A stretch of 64,000 bases of DNA from BOG-908 sp963751795 (GCA_963751795.1 CAVVVI010000001.1:254411-318410), one strand, 5' to 3'; shown: positions 26,734 through 35,300, counted from the first letter of the stretch. Translations and numbers: made by a program. Notes: generated from the sequence alone by a model not told the origin.

Positions 26734-27942
26734 CTAAAGCCGGATAATCCGCACCAAGTCCCCAACAGCCGCCGCCGGCGCCCCAGGCGCGCGCAGCACC
26801 AGCGCGCCAGCCTCGGCCAGAACGCGCAGCAGCGCGGAATCCTGCCGTGCGAACGGGGTGGCGACCCAGGTGCCGTCCTCGCCGCGGGCCAGCGTGGCGC
26901 GCAGATGGTCGGCGCGGTGGTCGTTGGCGCGCAGGGGGGCGCCCAGCGTGGCGGTGTCCTCGAAGGGGCCGGGCTCGGCCAGGCCCGCCAGGCAAGCGAG
27001 GGCCGGCAGCAGGAACAGCACGGCACAGACAAAGGCGCTGACCGGGTTGCCGGGCAGGCCCAGCACGGGCAGGCCGGCCAGGTCGCCGAAGATCATCGGC
27101 TTGCCCGGGCGCATGGCGATTTTCCAGAAATCCAGCGTGAAGCCGTGGGTCGCCAGGCCGGCCTGCACCAGATCGTGGTCCCCCACGCTGGCGCCGCCGG
27201 TGGTGACCAGCAGGTCCATGCCGCGTGCGGCGGCGGCGGATGCGGCGATGGCTTCGGTGGTGTCGGCGGCGGTGGGCAGGATCATGGGGTCGGCACCGGC
27301 TTGGCGGGCCAGGGCGGCGAGCATGTGGGCGTTGCTGCTGACGATGCCGCCGGGGCCGATCGGGTCGCCGGGCAGGCTGAGTTCGTCGCCGGTGGCCAGG
27401 ATGGCGATGCGGGGGCGGCGGTGGACCGCGAGCCAGGGGTGGTTGGCGGCGGCGGCCAGGCCGATATCGCGCGCGGTGAGGCGCCGGCCGGGCTGCAGCA
27501 GCGTGTCGGTGGCGGCGAAATCCTGACCGCGCGGGCGGATGTGCTGGCCCAGGCGGGGCGCCTGGCCCACCAGCACGGTTTCGGCCTCGGGGGTGGCATC
27601 TTCCTGCAGCAGCACGGAATCGGCGCCGGCGGGGATGGCGCTGCCGGTGAACAGGCGCACCGCCTCGCCCCATTTCAGCGTGCCGCCGAACGGCCGGCCG
27701 GCCGGGGCGGCGCCCACCACGCGCAGCCGGGCGCCGGCGGCGGCATCGGCGGCGCGCAGCGCGTAGCCGTCCATGGCGGAGACGTCGCAGGGCGGCTGCG
27801 TGAGGCGGGCGGCTACGGCGGCGGCCAGCACACGGCCGTGGGCGTGGCCGAGCGCTACGGTTTCCGGCCCTACCGGCTGCAGTGCCGCGAGAATGCGGGC
27901 GCGTGCCTCGGCGACCGGCAGCAGGGGTAGGGTGCCGGTCAG
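26734..27942 (-). CDS. moeA: Molybdopterin molybdenumtransferase MoeA (402 aa)
   Basis: MoeA inserts molybdate into adenylylated molybdopterin. Motifs are QPPCDVSAMDGYALR (domain III substrate loop), the domain with LATGDELSLPGD and SSNAHML, TTGGASVGDHDL (the MoaB/Mog-like MPT-binding GGxSxGxxD), WKIAMRPGKP and GLPGNPVSAFV. The conserved N-terminus LLPVAEARARILAALQPVGP is in frame upstream of any ATG, GTG or TTG. The only possible initiator before an in-frame TAA is CTG 27942, which overlaps the moaC stop as CTGA. Otherwise a one-base error hides the start. The stop lies four bases from the right arm of element D. Confidence 0.9.
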   Translation of the reverse strand: MTGTLPLLPVAEARARILAALQPVGPETVALGHAHGRVLAAAVAARLTQPPCDVSAMDGYALRAADAAAGARLRVVGAAPAGRPFGGTLKWGEAVRLFTGSAIPAGADSVLLQEDATPEAETVLVGQAPRLGQHIRPRGQDFAATDTLLQPGRRLTARDIGLAAAANHPWLAVHRRPRIAILATGDELSLPGDPIGPGGIVSSNAHMLAALARQAGADPMILPTAADTTEAIAASAAAARGMDLLVTTGGASVGDHDLVQAGLATHGFTLDFWKIAMRPGKPMIFGDLAGLPVLGLPGNPVSAFVCAVLFLLPALACLAGLAEPGPFEDTATLGAPLRANDHRADHLRATLARGEDGTWVATPFARQDSALLRVLAEAGALVLRAPGAPAAAVGDLVRIIRL

Positions 27943-28409
27943 GGCGCGTTAAAGGTGCCTGAGGCACCGCCTTCCTTGTGGACGACACGCAGGTCCTGCA
28001 CCGCCATCGAGCGGTCGATCGCTTTGCACATGTCGTAGATCGTCAGCGCGGCGATGCTGGCGGCGGTCAGCGCCTCCATCTCCACACCGGTGCGCGCGGT
28101 GGTGCGGACGGTGGCGGCCACCTCCACCCCGGCTGCCGTGGCCTGCAGATCGACGATGACGGCGCTGATGGGCAGCGGGTGGCAGAGCGGGATCAGCTCG
28201 GCCGTGCGCTTGGCGGCCATGATGCCGGCCAGGCGGGCCGTGCCCAGCACGTCGCCCTTCTTGGCGGTGCCGGCCTGGATCACCGCCAGCGTGGCCGGCT
28301 GCATGGTCACGCGCGCGCGCGCCGTGGCCGAGCGTGCGGTTTCGGGCTTGGCGGAGACGTCCACCATAACCGCGCGTCCTTCGGCGTCGAAATGCGACAG
28401 GCCGCTCAA
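27939..28409 (-). CDS. moaC: Cyclic pyranopterin monophosphate synthase MoaC (156 aa)
   Basis: MoaC performs the second half of the first step of molybdenum cofactor synthesis, yielding cyclic pyranopterin monophosphate. Family blocks are LSHFDAEGRAVMVDVSAKPE, the substrate loop LIPLCHPLPIS, TGVEMEALTAAS and the catalytic DMCKAIDR with its essential Lys and Asp. It ends GGASGTFNAP. The start is TTG 28409, overlapping the trpC stop (TTGA); this restores the conserved SGLSHFD opening, while the later ATG at MVDVS would delete it. Second-last gene of the trp-moa operon; moeA follows with a four-base overlap. Confidence 0.93.
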   Translation of the reverse strand: MSGLSHFDAEGRAVMVDVSAKPETARSATARARVTMQPATLAVIQAGTAKKGDVLGTARLAGIMAAKRTAELIPLCHPLPISAVIVDLQATAAGVEVAATVRTTARTGVEMEALTAASIAALTIYDMCKAIDRSMAVQDLRVVHKEGGASGTFNAP

Positions 28410-29230
28410 GGGCTGTGGCCCAGCAGCGCGCGGGTGGCGGCGACCAGGTCGGGCTGGCGCAGCAGGCTTTCGCCCACCAGCATGCAATGCGCGCCGACAT
28501 GAGCGAGATGGCGCAGATCGGCGTTGTTGCGGATGCCGCTTTCGGTGACCAGGATGCGGCCGGGCGAGACATGCGGCGCCAGCTCGATCGTGGTTTCGAT
28601 GTTGGTCTGCAAGGTTTTGAGGTTGCGGTTGTTGATGCCGATCAGCGGCGTCTGCAGGCCCAGCGCGCGGTCGAGCTCGTGGCGGTTATGCACTTCCACC
28701 AGCACGTCGAGATCGAGCGCGCGGGCGACACCTTCCAGCTCGATGGCCTGCGCGTCGGTGAGTGCGGCCATGATGAGCAGGATGCAGTCCGCACCGGCGG
28801 CGCGGCTTTCGTACACCTGCCAGGGGTCGAGGATGAAATCCTTGCGCAGGACGGGTACGCTGACGGCGGCGCGCGCGGTCTGCATGTCGGCCAGCGTGCC
28901 GCCGAAATGCGGCGTGTCGGTCAGCACCGAGAGGCAGGTGGCGCCGCCGGCCACGTAATCGCGCGCCAGCTGGGCCGGGTCGATATCGCCGCGGATGAGG
29001 CCGCCAGAGGGCGAGGTGCGCTTGATTTCGGCGATCAGGCCGCATTTGCCCTCGATCAGCCTGGCCTTCAGCGCGGTGCCGAAGCCGCGGGGCCGGTGCC
29101 GGCTATGGGCGATCTGCTTTTTCAGCACGGCCAGCGGGGTGGCCAGGCGGCGGCGATCCACCTCGGCGGCCGTATCGGCGCAGATACGGGTCAGCGCGTC
29201 GGGCTCGGCAGGGGGCAGGGTATCGGGCAT
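28406..29230 (-). CDS. trpC: Indole-3-glycerol phosphate synthase
   Basis: TrpC closes the indole ring from CdRP in tryptophan synthesis. The (beta/alpha)8 barrel shows the catalytic lysine block GLIAEIKRTSPSGGLI, LSVLTDTPHFGGT, VLRKDFILDPWQVYE (second catalytic Lys), the Glu/Asn sites in LVEVHNRHEL and INNRNLKTL, and TESGIRNNADL with the phosphate-binding loop. 274 aa, a normal single-function length (not fused to TrpF). ATG 29230 lies 11 bases after the trpD stop. The stop overlaps the moaC TTG start. Confidence 0.95.
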   Translation of the reverse strand: MPDTLPPAEPDALTRICADTAAEVDRRRLATPLAVLKKQIAHSRHRPRGFGTALKARLIEGKCGLIAEIKRTSPSGGLIRGDIDPAQLARDYVAGGATCLSVLTDTPHFGGTLADMQTARAAVSVPVLRKDFILDPWQVYESRAAGADCILLIMAALTDAQAIELEGVARALDLDVLVEVHNRHELDRALGLQTPLIGINNRNLKTLQTNIETTIELAPHVSPGRILVTESGIRNNADLRHLAHVGAHCMLVGESLLRQPDLVAATRALLGHSP

Positions 29231-29241
29231 CGGTGTCGCCT

Positions 29242-30270
29242 TCAGCTCGCCAGCAGCGATTGCAATATGGTCAGCGCGCGGCCCTGGTCGATGGCGGCGG
29301 CTGCTGCGGCGGCGCCGCCGGCGAGGGTATCCGCCCGTCCGGCGATCACCAGGCAGGCGGCGGCATTCAGCAGCACCGTGTCGCGGTAGGGCCCCGCCTC
29401 ACCGCGCAGCAACGCGAGCAGGGCGCGCGCGTTGCCCGCCGCATCGCTGCCGGCGATGGCGGCTACCGGGGCGCGGCGCAGGCCGGCATCCTCCGGGGTG
29501 ACGACGAAGCGATGCAATTGGCCGTCCCGCCACTCGGCAACCTGCGTCTCGCCAGCCAGGGTCAGCTCGTCGAGCCCCTGGCCGTGCACCACCCACACGC
29601 GCTCGCTGCCCAGCGCGCCGAGCGTTTCGGCCATCGGCGCGGCCCAGGCCGGGTCGTACACGCCGCTGAGCTGGCGAGTGACGCCGGCAGGGCTGCAGAG
29701 CGGGCCGAGCAGGTTGAAGATGGTGCGGAAGCCGAGTTCCGCACGCACCGCAGCGGCGTGGCGCAGCGCCGGGTGATGGTTGGGCGCGAACAGGAAAGCC
29801 AGGCCGGTGCGCGCAAGCTGGCCGGCCAGGCGGTCCGGCGGCAGGTCGGTCGGCAGGCCGAGCGCCTCGAGCACGTCGGCGCCGCCGGCGCGCGAGGAGA
29901 GCGCGCGGTTGCCGTGCTTGGCGACCTTCACGCCGCAGGCGGCCACCACGAAGGCGGTTGCGGTGGAGACGTTGAGCGTGCCCAGGCCGTCGCCGCCCGT
30001 GCCGCACACATCGATGGTGCCGGGCGGGGCGGCCACGCGCACCATGCGGGCGCGCATGGCCCGCACGGCGCCGGTCAACTCGGCCAGCGTCTCGCCGCGC
30101 ACATGCAGCGCCGTCAGCAGGGCGGCGATCTGGGCCGGCGTGGCCTGGCCGTCCATCACCTGTGTGAAGGCGGCTTCGGCTTCGGGGGCGGTCAGGGATT
30201 GGCCGGTCGAGAGCAGGCGGAGGGTGGGGATCAAGGGACGATGGCTCTTGTGCTCGCGCGCGTGCGGCAC
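29242..30270 (-). CDS. trpD: Anthranilate phosphoribosyltransferase
   Basis: TrpD transfers phosphoribosyl from PRPP to anthranilate. The PRPP loop is CGTGGDGLGTLNVSTATAF, followed by KHGNRALSSRAGGADVLEAL and the anthranilate-binding region HHPALRHAAAVRAELGFRT and FNLLGPLCSPAGV. 342 aa from GTG 30270; the extra N-terminal MPHAREHKSHRP is unusual, and a TTG just before IPTLRLLSTG may be the true start. It begins 27 bases after the HepT-like gene, so it may depend on the same transcript as that pair. It is separated from trpG by about 0.9 kb holding the toxin-antitoxin-like genes. Confidence 0.94.
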   Translation of the reverse strand: MPHAREHKSHRPLIPTLRLLSTGQSLTAPEAEAAFTQVMDGQATPAQIAALLTALHVRGETLAELTGAVRAMRARMVRVAAPPGTIDVCGTGGDGLGTLNVSTATAFVVAACGVKVAKHGNRALSSRAGGADVLEALGLPTDLPPDRLAGQLARTGLAFLFAPNHHPALRHAAAVRAELGFRTIFNLLGPLCSPAGVTRQLSGVYDPAWAAPMAETLGALGSERVWVVHGQGLDELTLAGETQVAEWRDGQLHRFVVTPEDAGLRRAPVAAIAGSDAAGNARALLALLRGEAGPYRDTVLLNAAACLVIAGRADTLAGGAAAAAAAIDQGRALTILQSLLAS

Positions 30271-30297
30271 ATGCGCCGACGCCTCAGGAAAACCCGG

Positions 30298-30783
30298 TTA
30301 GGCGCCATCGGATTGATCCGCTAGAAACCGACGGATGTCGGCAGCGAGCCCTTCGAATGCCCGGATCGCCTCGCGCGCACGTTCCAGAACGATAGCTGTG
30401 TCCAGATCGAAACCGTAGCTGTTGCGTTCTCGCTGGCGAAAGCTACGCAATCTTTGAAGAAGTGCGTAGGTTGACGGCGTCAGGATCGCGTCGCGTCCGT
30501 GGAACGGCAGGCTCATGCGGTCGATCAGGGCCTTGTGCCATCCGTCCTGTTTGTCCACCCGCTCGCCGTCCACTTCGGTGGCGAATCTGGCCATCACCCT
30601 TTCGCAGCCTGTGTAGATCTTCTCGGCGGCCGAGGCGCACAGGAGAGAGGTCTCCCAGCTCTCCTGCGAGCCGGCCAGCAGCGGGTGACCCCGGTCGATA
30701 CGCTTCAAGGCTAGGGCGAGATGTTCGATCTCGCGTGCGACTTGGGCCAGCTCGGCCTCGATCTCATCTGAGATCGGGTGCAC
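30298..30783 (-). CDS. HepT-like (HEPN) protein, putative toxin of an MNT/HepT pair (161 aa)
   Basis: This all-helical protein sits directly after an MNT nucleotidyltransferase gene and overlaps it by 20 bases, the standard layout of type VII MNT/HepT toxin-antitoxin modules. The C-terminal block LLQRLRSFRQRERNSYGFDL aligns by eye with the HepT-like family, whose members usually read RFRHxxRHxYG. HEPN RNases need R-x4-6-H. Here the histidine position reads Asn (RNSYG) and no His follows within six residues, so RNase activity is doubtful. HepT proteins cleave RNA unless AMPylated by MNT. An antitoxin-only or domesticated role is possible. Third-position composition is less GC-biased than in the flanking trp genes. 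Confidence 0.75.
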   Translation of the reverse strand: MHPISDEIEAELAQVAREIEHLALALKRIDRGHPLLAGSQESWETSLLCASAAEKIYTGCERVMARFATEVDGERVDKQDGWHKALIDRMSLPFHGRDAILTPSTYALLQRLRSFRQRERNSYGFDLDTAIVLERAREAIRAFEGLAADIRRFLADQSDGA

Positions 30784-31072
30784 TGACAGCCCCTTCCAGG
30801 AAGCGGCTTAGCCTGGCGGGCGGTATCTCGTCGCGATAGACCAGATCGGAAGGAATCGCGCCGAGCTCATCTTCGACGATGCTTTCGATAGCGTATTTCA
30901 GATTGCGCGGGCACTCGATGACGACGAAATCCACGTCCGAGCCAAGGCGGAACGTGCCGCGTGCCAAAGATCCGGTGACCACGACCTTCACCCCGTGCCG
31001 CTCCAGTTCGGCTGCCGCGCTGCGGGCGCCGTCAATGGCTTTGATCCGGTAGGTTTCCGCACTGACGGGCAT
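30764..31072 (-). CDS. MNT-type minimal nucleotidyltransferase, putative antitoxin (102 aa)
   Basis: The protein is a minimal nucleotidyltransferase with the GSx(n)DxD active site: GSLARGTFRLGSDVDFVV holds Gly-Ser and the two metal-binding aspartates. In MNT/HepT modules this enzyme adds AMP to the HepT toxin and neutralises it. ATG 31072 is preceded by AAAGGA at good spacing. The gene overlaps the HepT-like gene by 20 bases. It lies 69 bases from a lone repeat arm at 31141-31181 and interrupts the trpG-trpD order. Confidence 0.82.
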   Translation of the reverse strand: MPVSAETYRIKAIDGARSAAAELERHGVKVVVTGSLARGTFRLGSDVDFVVIECPRNLKYAIESIVEDELGAIPSDLVYRDEIPPARLSRFLEGAVSAPDLR

Positions 31073-31140
31073 CACAGCAGGTCCTTTCGGCAGCGGATAT
31101 ATTTCGGCCTCGGTGAACGACAAGCAGCGCCCCAAACAGC

Positions 31141-31181
31141 AAAAGTTTTTTGGTTCTTTTTTGCAAAAAAGAACCGCTTCA
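31141..31181. repeat. Lone right-type arm of the inverted-repeat family (E)
   Basis: AAAAGTTTTTTGG followed by a hairpin with foot GGTTC/GAACC, the same orientation as the right arms of other copies. No facing left arm is seen within 4 kb on the moaC side. It overlaps the trpG stop codon (31179-31181) and lies between trpG and the MNT gene. Confidence 0.75.
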
Positions 31182-31754
31182 CTTGCTGCGAGCCAGCTTC
31201 AGAAAATTCGCCAGGATATCGTGGCCGTGTTCGCTGGCGATGCTTTCGGGGTGGAACTGTACGCCGTAGATGGCGTGCTCCGTGTGGCGCAGGCCCATGA
31301 TGACGCCGTCTTCGGTGTGGGCCGTGGCGATCAGGCAGTCGGGCAGGGTGTCGGGCTGCACTGTCAGGCTGTGGTAGCGCGTGGCGCCGAAGGGGCTTGG
31401 CAGGCCGGCGAATATGTCGGTGCCCTGGTGGAGGATCGGGCTGACCTTGCCGTGCATCGGCTTGGGCGCGCGCACCACGTGGCCGCCGAATACCTGGCCG
31501 ATGGCCTGGTGGCCGAGGCAGACGCCCAGCAGCGGTATGCGGCCGGCGGCGGCGCGGATCAGATCGAGGCAGATGCCGGCTTCGTTGGGCGAGCAGGGGC
31601 CGGGCGAGATGACGATGGCTTCGGGGTTGAGTGCCAACGCTTCCTCCGGCGTCAGTGCGTCGTTGCGGCGCACGTCGCAGTCGGCGCCCAGCTCACCGAA
31701 ATAGTGGACGAGGTTGAAAGTGAAGCTGTCGTAGTTGTCGATGAGGAGAATCAT
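31179..31754 (-). CDS. trpG: Anthranilate synthase glutamine amidotransferase component II
   Basis: TrpG supplies ammonia from glutamine to TrpE. It is a class I glutaminase with the opening MILLIDNYDSFTFNLVHYF, oxyanion strand ISPGPCSPNEAG, nucleophile cysteine in LLGVCLGHQAIGQ and the catalytic His-Glu pair in YGVQFHPESIAS. 191 aa, normal for a free-standing subunit. ATG 31754 starts 13 bases from the left arm of element F, so the hairpin would form the 5' leader. Its stop codon lies in the lone arm E, so trpG is bracketed by repeat arms on both sides. Confidence 0.96.
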   Translation of the reverse strand: MILLIDNYDSFTFNLVHYFGELGADCDVRRNDALTPEEALALNPEAIVISPGPCSPNEAGICLDLIRAAAGRIPLLGVCLGHQAIGQVFGGHVVRAPKPMHGKVSPILHQGTDIFAGLPSPFGATRYHSLTVQPDTLPDCLIATAHTEDGVIMGLRHTEHAIYGVQFHPESIASEHGHDILANFLKLARSK

Positions 31755-31766
31755 GGGAGTTCCAAA

Positions 31767-31919
31767 GGAAGGAAGGCCTTCTTTTTTGAAAAAAAGAAGC
31801 AAAAAACCGTGATCTCTTACGTTCCGGCAACGACACTGTCTGCGTGTGCGCGGCGATGAGCCGGGTCGAACGAAGCAAGAGTTTTTTGCTTCTTTTTTGC
31901 AAAAAAGAAGGCCTTCCTT
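31767..31919. repeat. Inverted-repeat element F
   Basis: Left arm 31767-31807, right arm 31877-31919, spacer about 70 bp. Both stems have the CTTC/GAAG foot. The left arm lacks the final CTTTT of other copies. It fills the trpE-trpG gap; both genes are on the minus strand, so any transcript joining them would carry the element. Confidence 0.85.
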
Positions 31920-33402
31920 ACTCCTCCCCCTTAGCAAACCGCACCGCCTCCTCCGCCGCCCGGAACAAGGCCCGGCTCTTCTGCCGCGTCTCCTCCCACT
32001 CCGCCTCCGGCACGCTGTCGGCCACCACGCCGCAGCCGGCCTGCACGTGCATCTCGCCGTCTTTCACCACGGCGGTGCGCAGGCCGATGCAGGTGTCCAT
32101 GGTGCCGTCGGGCGCGAAATAACCGATGCAGCCGGCGTAGATGCCGCGGCGGCAGGGTTCCAGCTCGTCGATGATCTGCATGGCGCGGATCTTGGGTGCG
32201 CCGGTGAGCGTGCCGGCGGGAAAGCCTGCGACCAGCGCTTCCAGCGCGCCGATGCCGGGGCGGGCGATGCCTTCCACCGTCGAGCTGATGTGCATGACGT
32301 GGCTGAAGCGCTCGATGGCGAAGCTTTCGGTTACGCGCACGCTGCCGGGTTCGGCCACGCGGCCCACGTCGTTGCGGCCGAGGTCGAGCAGCATCAGGTG
32401 TTCGGCGCGCTCCTTGGGATCGGCCAGCAGTTGGGCTTCCAGGGCCGCATCTTCGGCGGCGGTGGCGCCGCGCGGGCGGGTGCCGGCGAGCGGGCGGAGC
32501 GTGATGCGGCCGTTGCGCAGGCGGACCAGGATTTCGGGGCTGCTGCCCACGACGCAGAAGCCGCCGAAATCGAGGAAGAACAGGAACGGCGCGGGGTTGA
32601 TGCGGCGCAGCGCGCGATACAGCGCGAAGGGCGGCAGGGCGAAGGGCGCGGTGAAGCGCTGGCTGGGCACGATCTGGAAGGCGTCGCCGGCGGCGATATA
32701 GGCCTTCATGCGCTCGATGATGCCGAGGAACGCTGCCTTGGCGATGTTGGAGCGTGGTTCGGGCTGCGGCGGCAGCGCCACGGGCGGGGCGGCCGGGGGG
32801 AGCGGGCCGGCGAGCGCAATGCGGGCCTGGGCGAGACGGGCCTGCGCGTCGGCCCAGGCGGCTTCGGGCTCGATGCCGGGTGCGGGGTAGATGGGGGCGG
32901 CTAGCGTAAGCTCGTCGCGCACGTTGTCGAACACGGCGAACAGCGTGGGGCGCAGCAGCACGGCTTCGGGCAGGCCGAGGTCGTCCGGCGTGGCGCCGGG
33001 CAGGCGTTCCATCAGGCGCACCATGTCGTAGCCCAGGTAGCCGACCAGGCCGCCGATCATCGGCGGCATGCCGGCGGGCAGGTCCAGGCGCGTCTCGGCG
33101 ATCAGCGCGCGCAGGCTGTCCAGCGCCGGGCTGCCGTCGGGCACGAAGGCGTGCGGGGCGGCGCGGGCGTGGCGATTGATTTCGGCCACGCCGTTGCGGC
33201 AGCGCCAGATCAGGTCGGGCGCCATGCCGATGACGGAGTAGCGGCCGCGCGCCGAGCCGCCTTCGATGCTTTCCAGCAGGAAGGCATTGGGCTGGCCCGC
33301 CGCGAGCTTGAGGAAGGCGGCGACCGGCGTGAGCAGGTCGGACACGCCGCGCCAGAATGCCACGCGGGCCGGGGCTGCGGCGGCGGCCAGCGCGGCGGTC
33401 AC
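31918..33402 (-). CDS. trpE: Anthranilate synthase component I
   Basis: TrpE makes anthranilate from chorismate and ammonia. The N-terminal AFLLESIEGGSARGRYS carries the LLES element used in tryptophan feedback inhibition. The chorismate-binding C-terminal half shows AGDAFQIVPSQRF, GSSPEILVRL, RPLAGTRPRG, LLDLGRNDVGRV, the histidine region SHVMHISSTVEG, FPAGTLTGAPKIRAM and QAGCGVVADSVPE. 494 aa, normal. It starts at GTG 33402, overlapping the ppiD stop (GTGA), so it is coupled to the peptidyl-prolyl isomerase gene. I see no leader peptide with Trp codons, which would not fit the overlap anyway. Confidence 0.96.
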   Translation of the reverse strand: MTAALAAAAAPARVAFWRGVSDLLTPVAAFLKLAAGQPNAFLLESIEGGSARGRYSVIGMAPDLIWRCRNGVAEINRHARAAPHAFVPDGSPALDSLRALIAETRLDLPAGMPPMIGGLVGYLGYDMVRLMERLPGATPDDLGLPEAVLLRPTLFAVFDNVRDELTLAAPIYPAPGIEPEAAWADAQARLAQARIALAGPLPPAAPPVALPPQPEPRSNIAKAAFLGIIERMKAYIAAGDAFQIVPSQRFTAPFALPPFALYRALRRINPAPFLFFLDFGGFCVVGSSPEILVRLRNGRITLRPLAGTRPRGATAAEDAALEAQLLADPKERAEHLMLLDLGRNDVGRVAEPGSVRVTESFAIERFSHVMHISSTVEGIARPGIGALEALVAGFPAGTLTGAPKIRAMQIIDELEPCRRGIYAGCIGYFAPDGTMDTCIGLRTAVVKDGEMHVQAGCGVVADSVPEAEWEETRQKSRALFRAAEEAVRFAKGEE

Positions 33403-35300
33403 TCCCCGGGCTGGGCCAGGATCGCCCCGATCGCCTGCGGGCGGACCACCGGATGGGCAGCGTCGCGCACCGCGGTGGCGTAGAGCTGCAGGTAGTCGTC
33501 GTGCAGCGCGTGGGCCAGGCCGTCCTGCACCTGCTTCATCGCCAGCGGGTCGGCCTTGGCGTCGGGCGGCAGGATTTCGCTGAGCTGCGCCACGATGAAG
33601 CCGTCATTGGTCTCCACCATGGTCGCCTCGTTCAGCTTCAGCGTGAACAGCGTGTGGGCGAGTTCGGCGGAGATGGCGCCGGCAGGGCGGTCGCGTTGCA
33701 GCGGCGGCGTGCGGGTGACGGTGAGGCCGCTGCCCCAGGCGGCGGCCTGCAGCGTCTGCCCCGATTTGACCAGGCCCAGGATGCGGGTGGCCTCGGTATC
33801 CTGGCGGTGGCGCAGCTGTTCGCGCTGCCAGTCGGCGAGCACGCGGGCGCGCACCTCGGCGAACGGCTTGCGCGCCGAAGGGGTGATGCTTTCGACGTTG
33901 ACGGCGAACCAGATGTGGTCCGGCCCCTCGACGAGCTGGATCGCCTCGCCCTTGGTGGCCTTGAACGCGGCATCGATGACCGGCTGGCGCGCCGCCTCGG
34001 CCACCGGGATCGGCGCCGGCGTGCCGTCCGGCGTCAGGCCCTGGGCATCCAGCGTGCCGACGGCGCCGGCGATGCCGAGATCGGTGGGCAGCTCGTCGAT
34101 CTTGGCGCCGCCGGCGAACAGATCCTGCAGCTTCTGCTGGCGGGCATCGATCAGGTCGAGCGCCTTCTCGGCGGCCGCCTTCGCGCGGATGGCCGGGCGC
34201 AGCGATTCGAAGGTCGGGTTGCGCGCGGGGGTGACGGCGGTGACGCGCAGCACGTAGCTGCCGAGCTTCTGCGTCAGCGGGCCGACGATGGGGCCAGTTG
34301 GTGCCGCGAAGGCGGCATGGGCCAGTTCGGGGGAGGGGATTTCCTGGAGAGTCGCGTCCTCGAGCGGGATGGCGGTGGCGCCGGCCTCCTTGGCCGCCGC
34401 CTGCATCTGCTCCCACGTGGCGCCGGCGCGCCAGCGCGCGGCCAGCGCGGCGATGCTCGCCGGGGCGCCGGTGATCACCTGCAGCGAGCGCTTTTCGGGC
34501 GTGACGTACTCGTCCTTGTGCTGGTCGAACCAGGTGTGCAGGTCGGCTTCGGGCACGGTGAGGCTGCGGCCGATGCTGTCGGGCGAGAGGACGACCACGT
34601 TGACGCGGCGGTATTCGGGCGCGCTGTACAGCGTCGGGTTGTTGTCGTAGCTGCGGCGCAGCACCGCGTCGCCCGGGTCGGGCGGGGGGCGTTGGCCCTG
34701 CAGGCTCAGCGTCAGCATGTCGGCGCGGCGGCGCTCGTTGAAGTAGCGGAACACCAGGTTGGTGAGCAGCTCGGAGGGTGCGGCCGAGGCGGCGACGGTC
34801 TGCAGCAGCTGGTTCTGCGCGATGTCGGCGCGGATCAGGTCGAGGAAGCGCGCTTCGGAAAGGTTGTTGTTGGCCAGCGCGGCCAGGAAGGCGGGGCGGC
34901 TGAACTTGCCGTCCGGGCCTTGGAAATCCTGCATGGCGAACACCGCCTGGCGCACCGCCGCGTCGGGCACCACGATGCCCATCTGGCGCTCCTGGCCGGC
35001 CAGGGCTTCCTGGGTGACCAGCTTCTGCAGCGTCTGGCGGGCCACCTGGCTGCGCAGCTGCGGCGGCACCTGCGTGGGGTCGGGCAGGCGCTGCGTGGTG
35101 CGGCGCAAATCGGCCTGATACTCGGCGGCGAATTGCTGCGGCGTGATGTCGTGCCCCATCACCGTGGCCACGGCACCGCTGCCGGCGCCCCAATTGCGCA
35201 CCACGTCGGCGATGCCCCAGGTGGCGAAGGAGCCGACGAGGACCAGGAAGAAGACGCGCGCGGGCCAGGTGCCGGCAAATCTGCGGAAGGAGGCGAGCAT
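33399..35300 (-). CDS. ppiD: Peptidyl-prolyl cis-trans isomerase, PpiD/SurA-like (633 aa)
   Basis: This membrane-anchored periplasmic folding factor starts MLASFRRFAGTWPARVFFLV at ATG 35300, giving one transmembrane helix at about residues 12-32 (FFLVLVGSFATWGIADVV) and a large periplasmic part. A SurA-type N-terminal chaperone region (TPQQFAAEYQADLRR onward) precedes the parvulin-like region near residues 250-350. The parvulin active-site residues are poorly conserved, as is common in PpiD. In many alphaproteobacteria this gene heads the trp cluster, as here. It is divergent from tpiA with 137 bases between starts. Confidence 0.9.
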   Translation of the reverse strand: MLASFRRFAGTWPARVFFLVLVGSFATWGIADVVRNWGAGSGAVATVMGHDITPQQFAAEYQADLRRTTQRLPDPTQVPPQLRSQVARQTLQKLVTQEALAGQERQMGIVVPDAAVRQAVFAMQDFQGPDGKFSRPAFLAALANNNLSEARFLDLIRADIAQNQLLQTVAASAAPSELLTNLVFRYFNERRRADMLTLSLQGQRPPPDPGDAVLRRSYDNNPTLYSAPEYRRVNVVVLSPDSIGRSLTVPEADLHTWFDQHKDEYVTPEKRSLQVITGAPASIAALAARWRAGATWEQMQAAAKEAGATAIPLEDATLQEIPSPELAHAAFAAPTGPIVGPLTQKLGSYVLRVTAVTPARNPTFESLRPAIRAKAAAEKALDLIDARQQKLQDLFAGGAKIDELPTDLGIAGAVGTLDAQGLTPDGTPAPIPVAEAARQPVIDAAFKATKGEAIQLVEGPDHIWFAVNVESITPSARKPFAEVRARVLADWQREQLRHRQDTEATRILGLVKSGQTLQAAAWGSGLTVTRTPPLQRDRPAGAISAELAHTLFTLKLNEATMVETNDGFIVAQLSEILPPDAKADPLAMKQVQDGLAHALHDDYLQLYATAVRDAAHPVVRPQAIGAILAQPGE

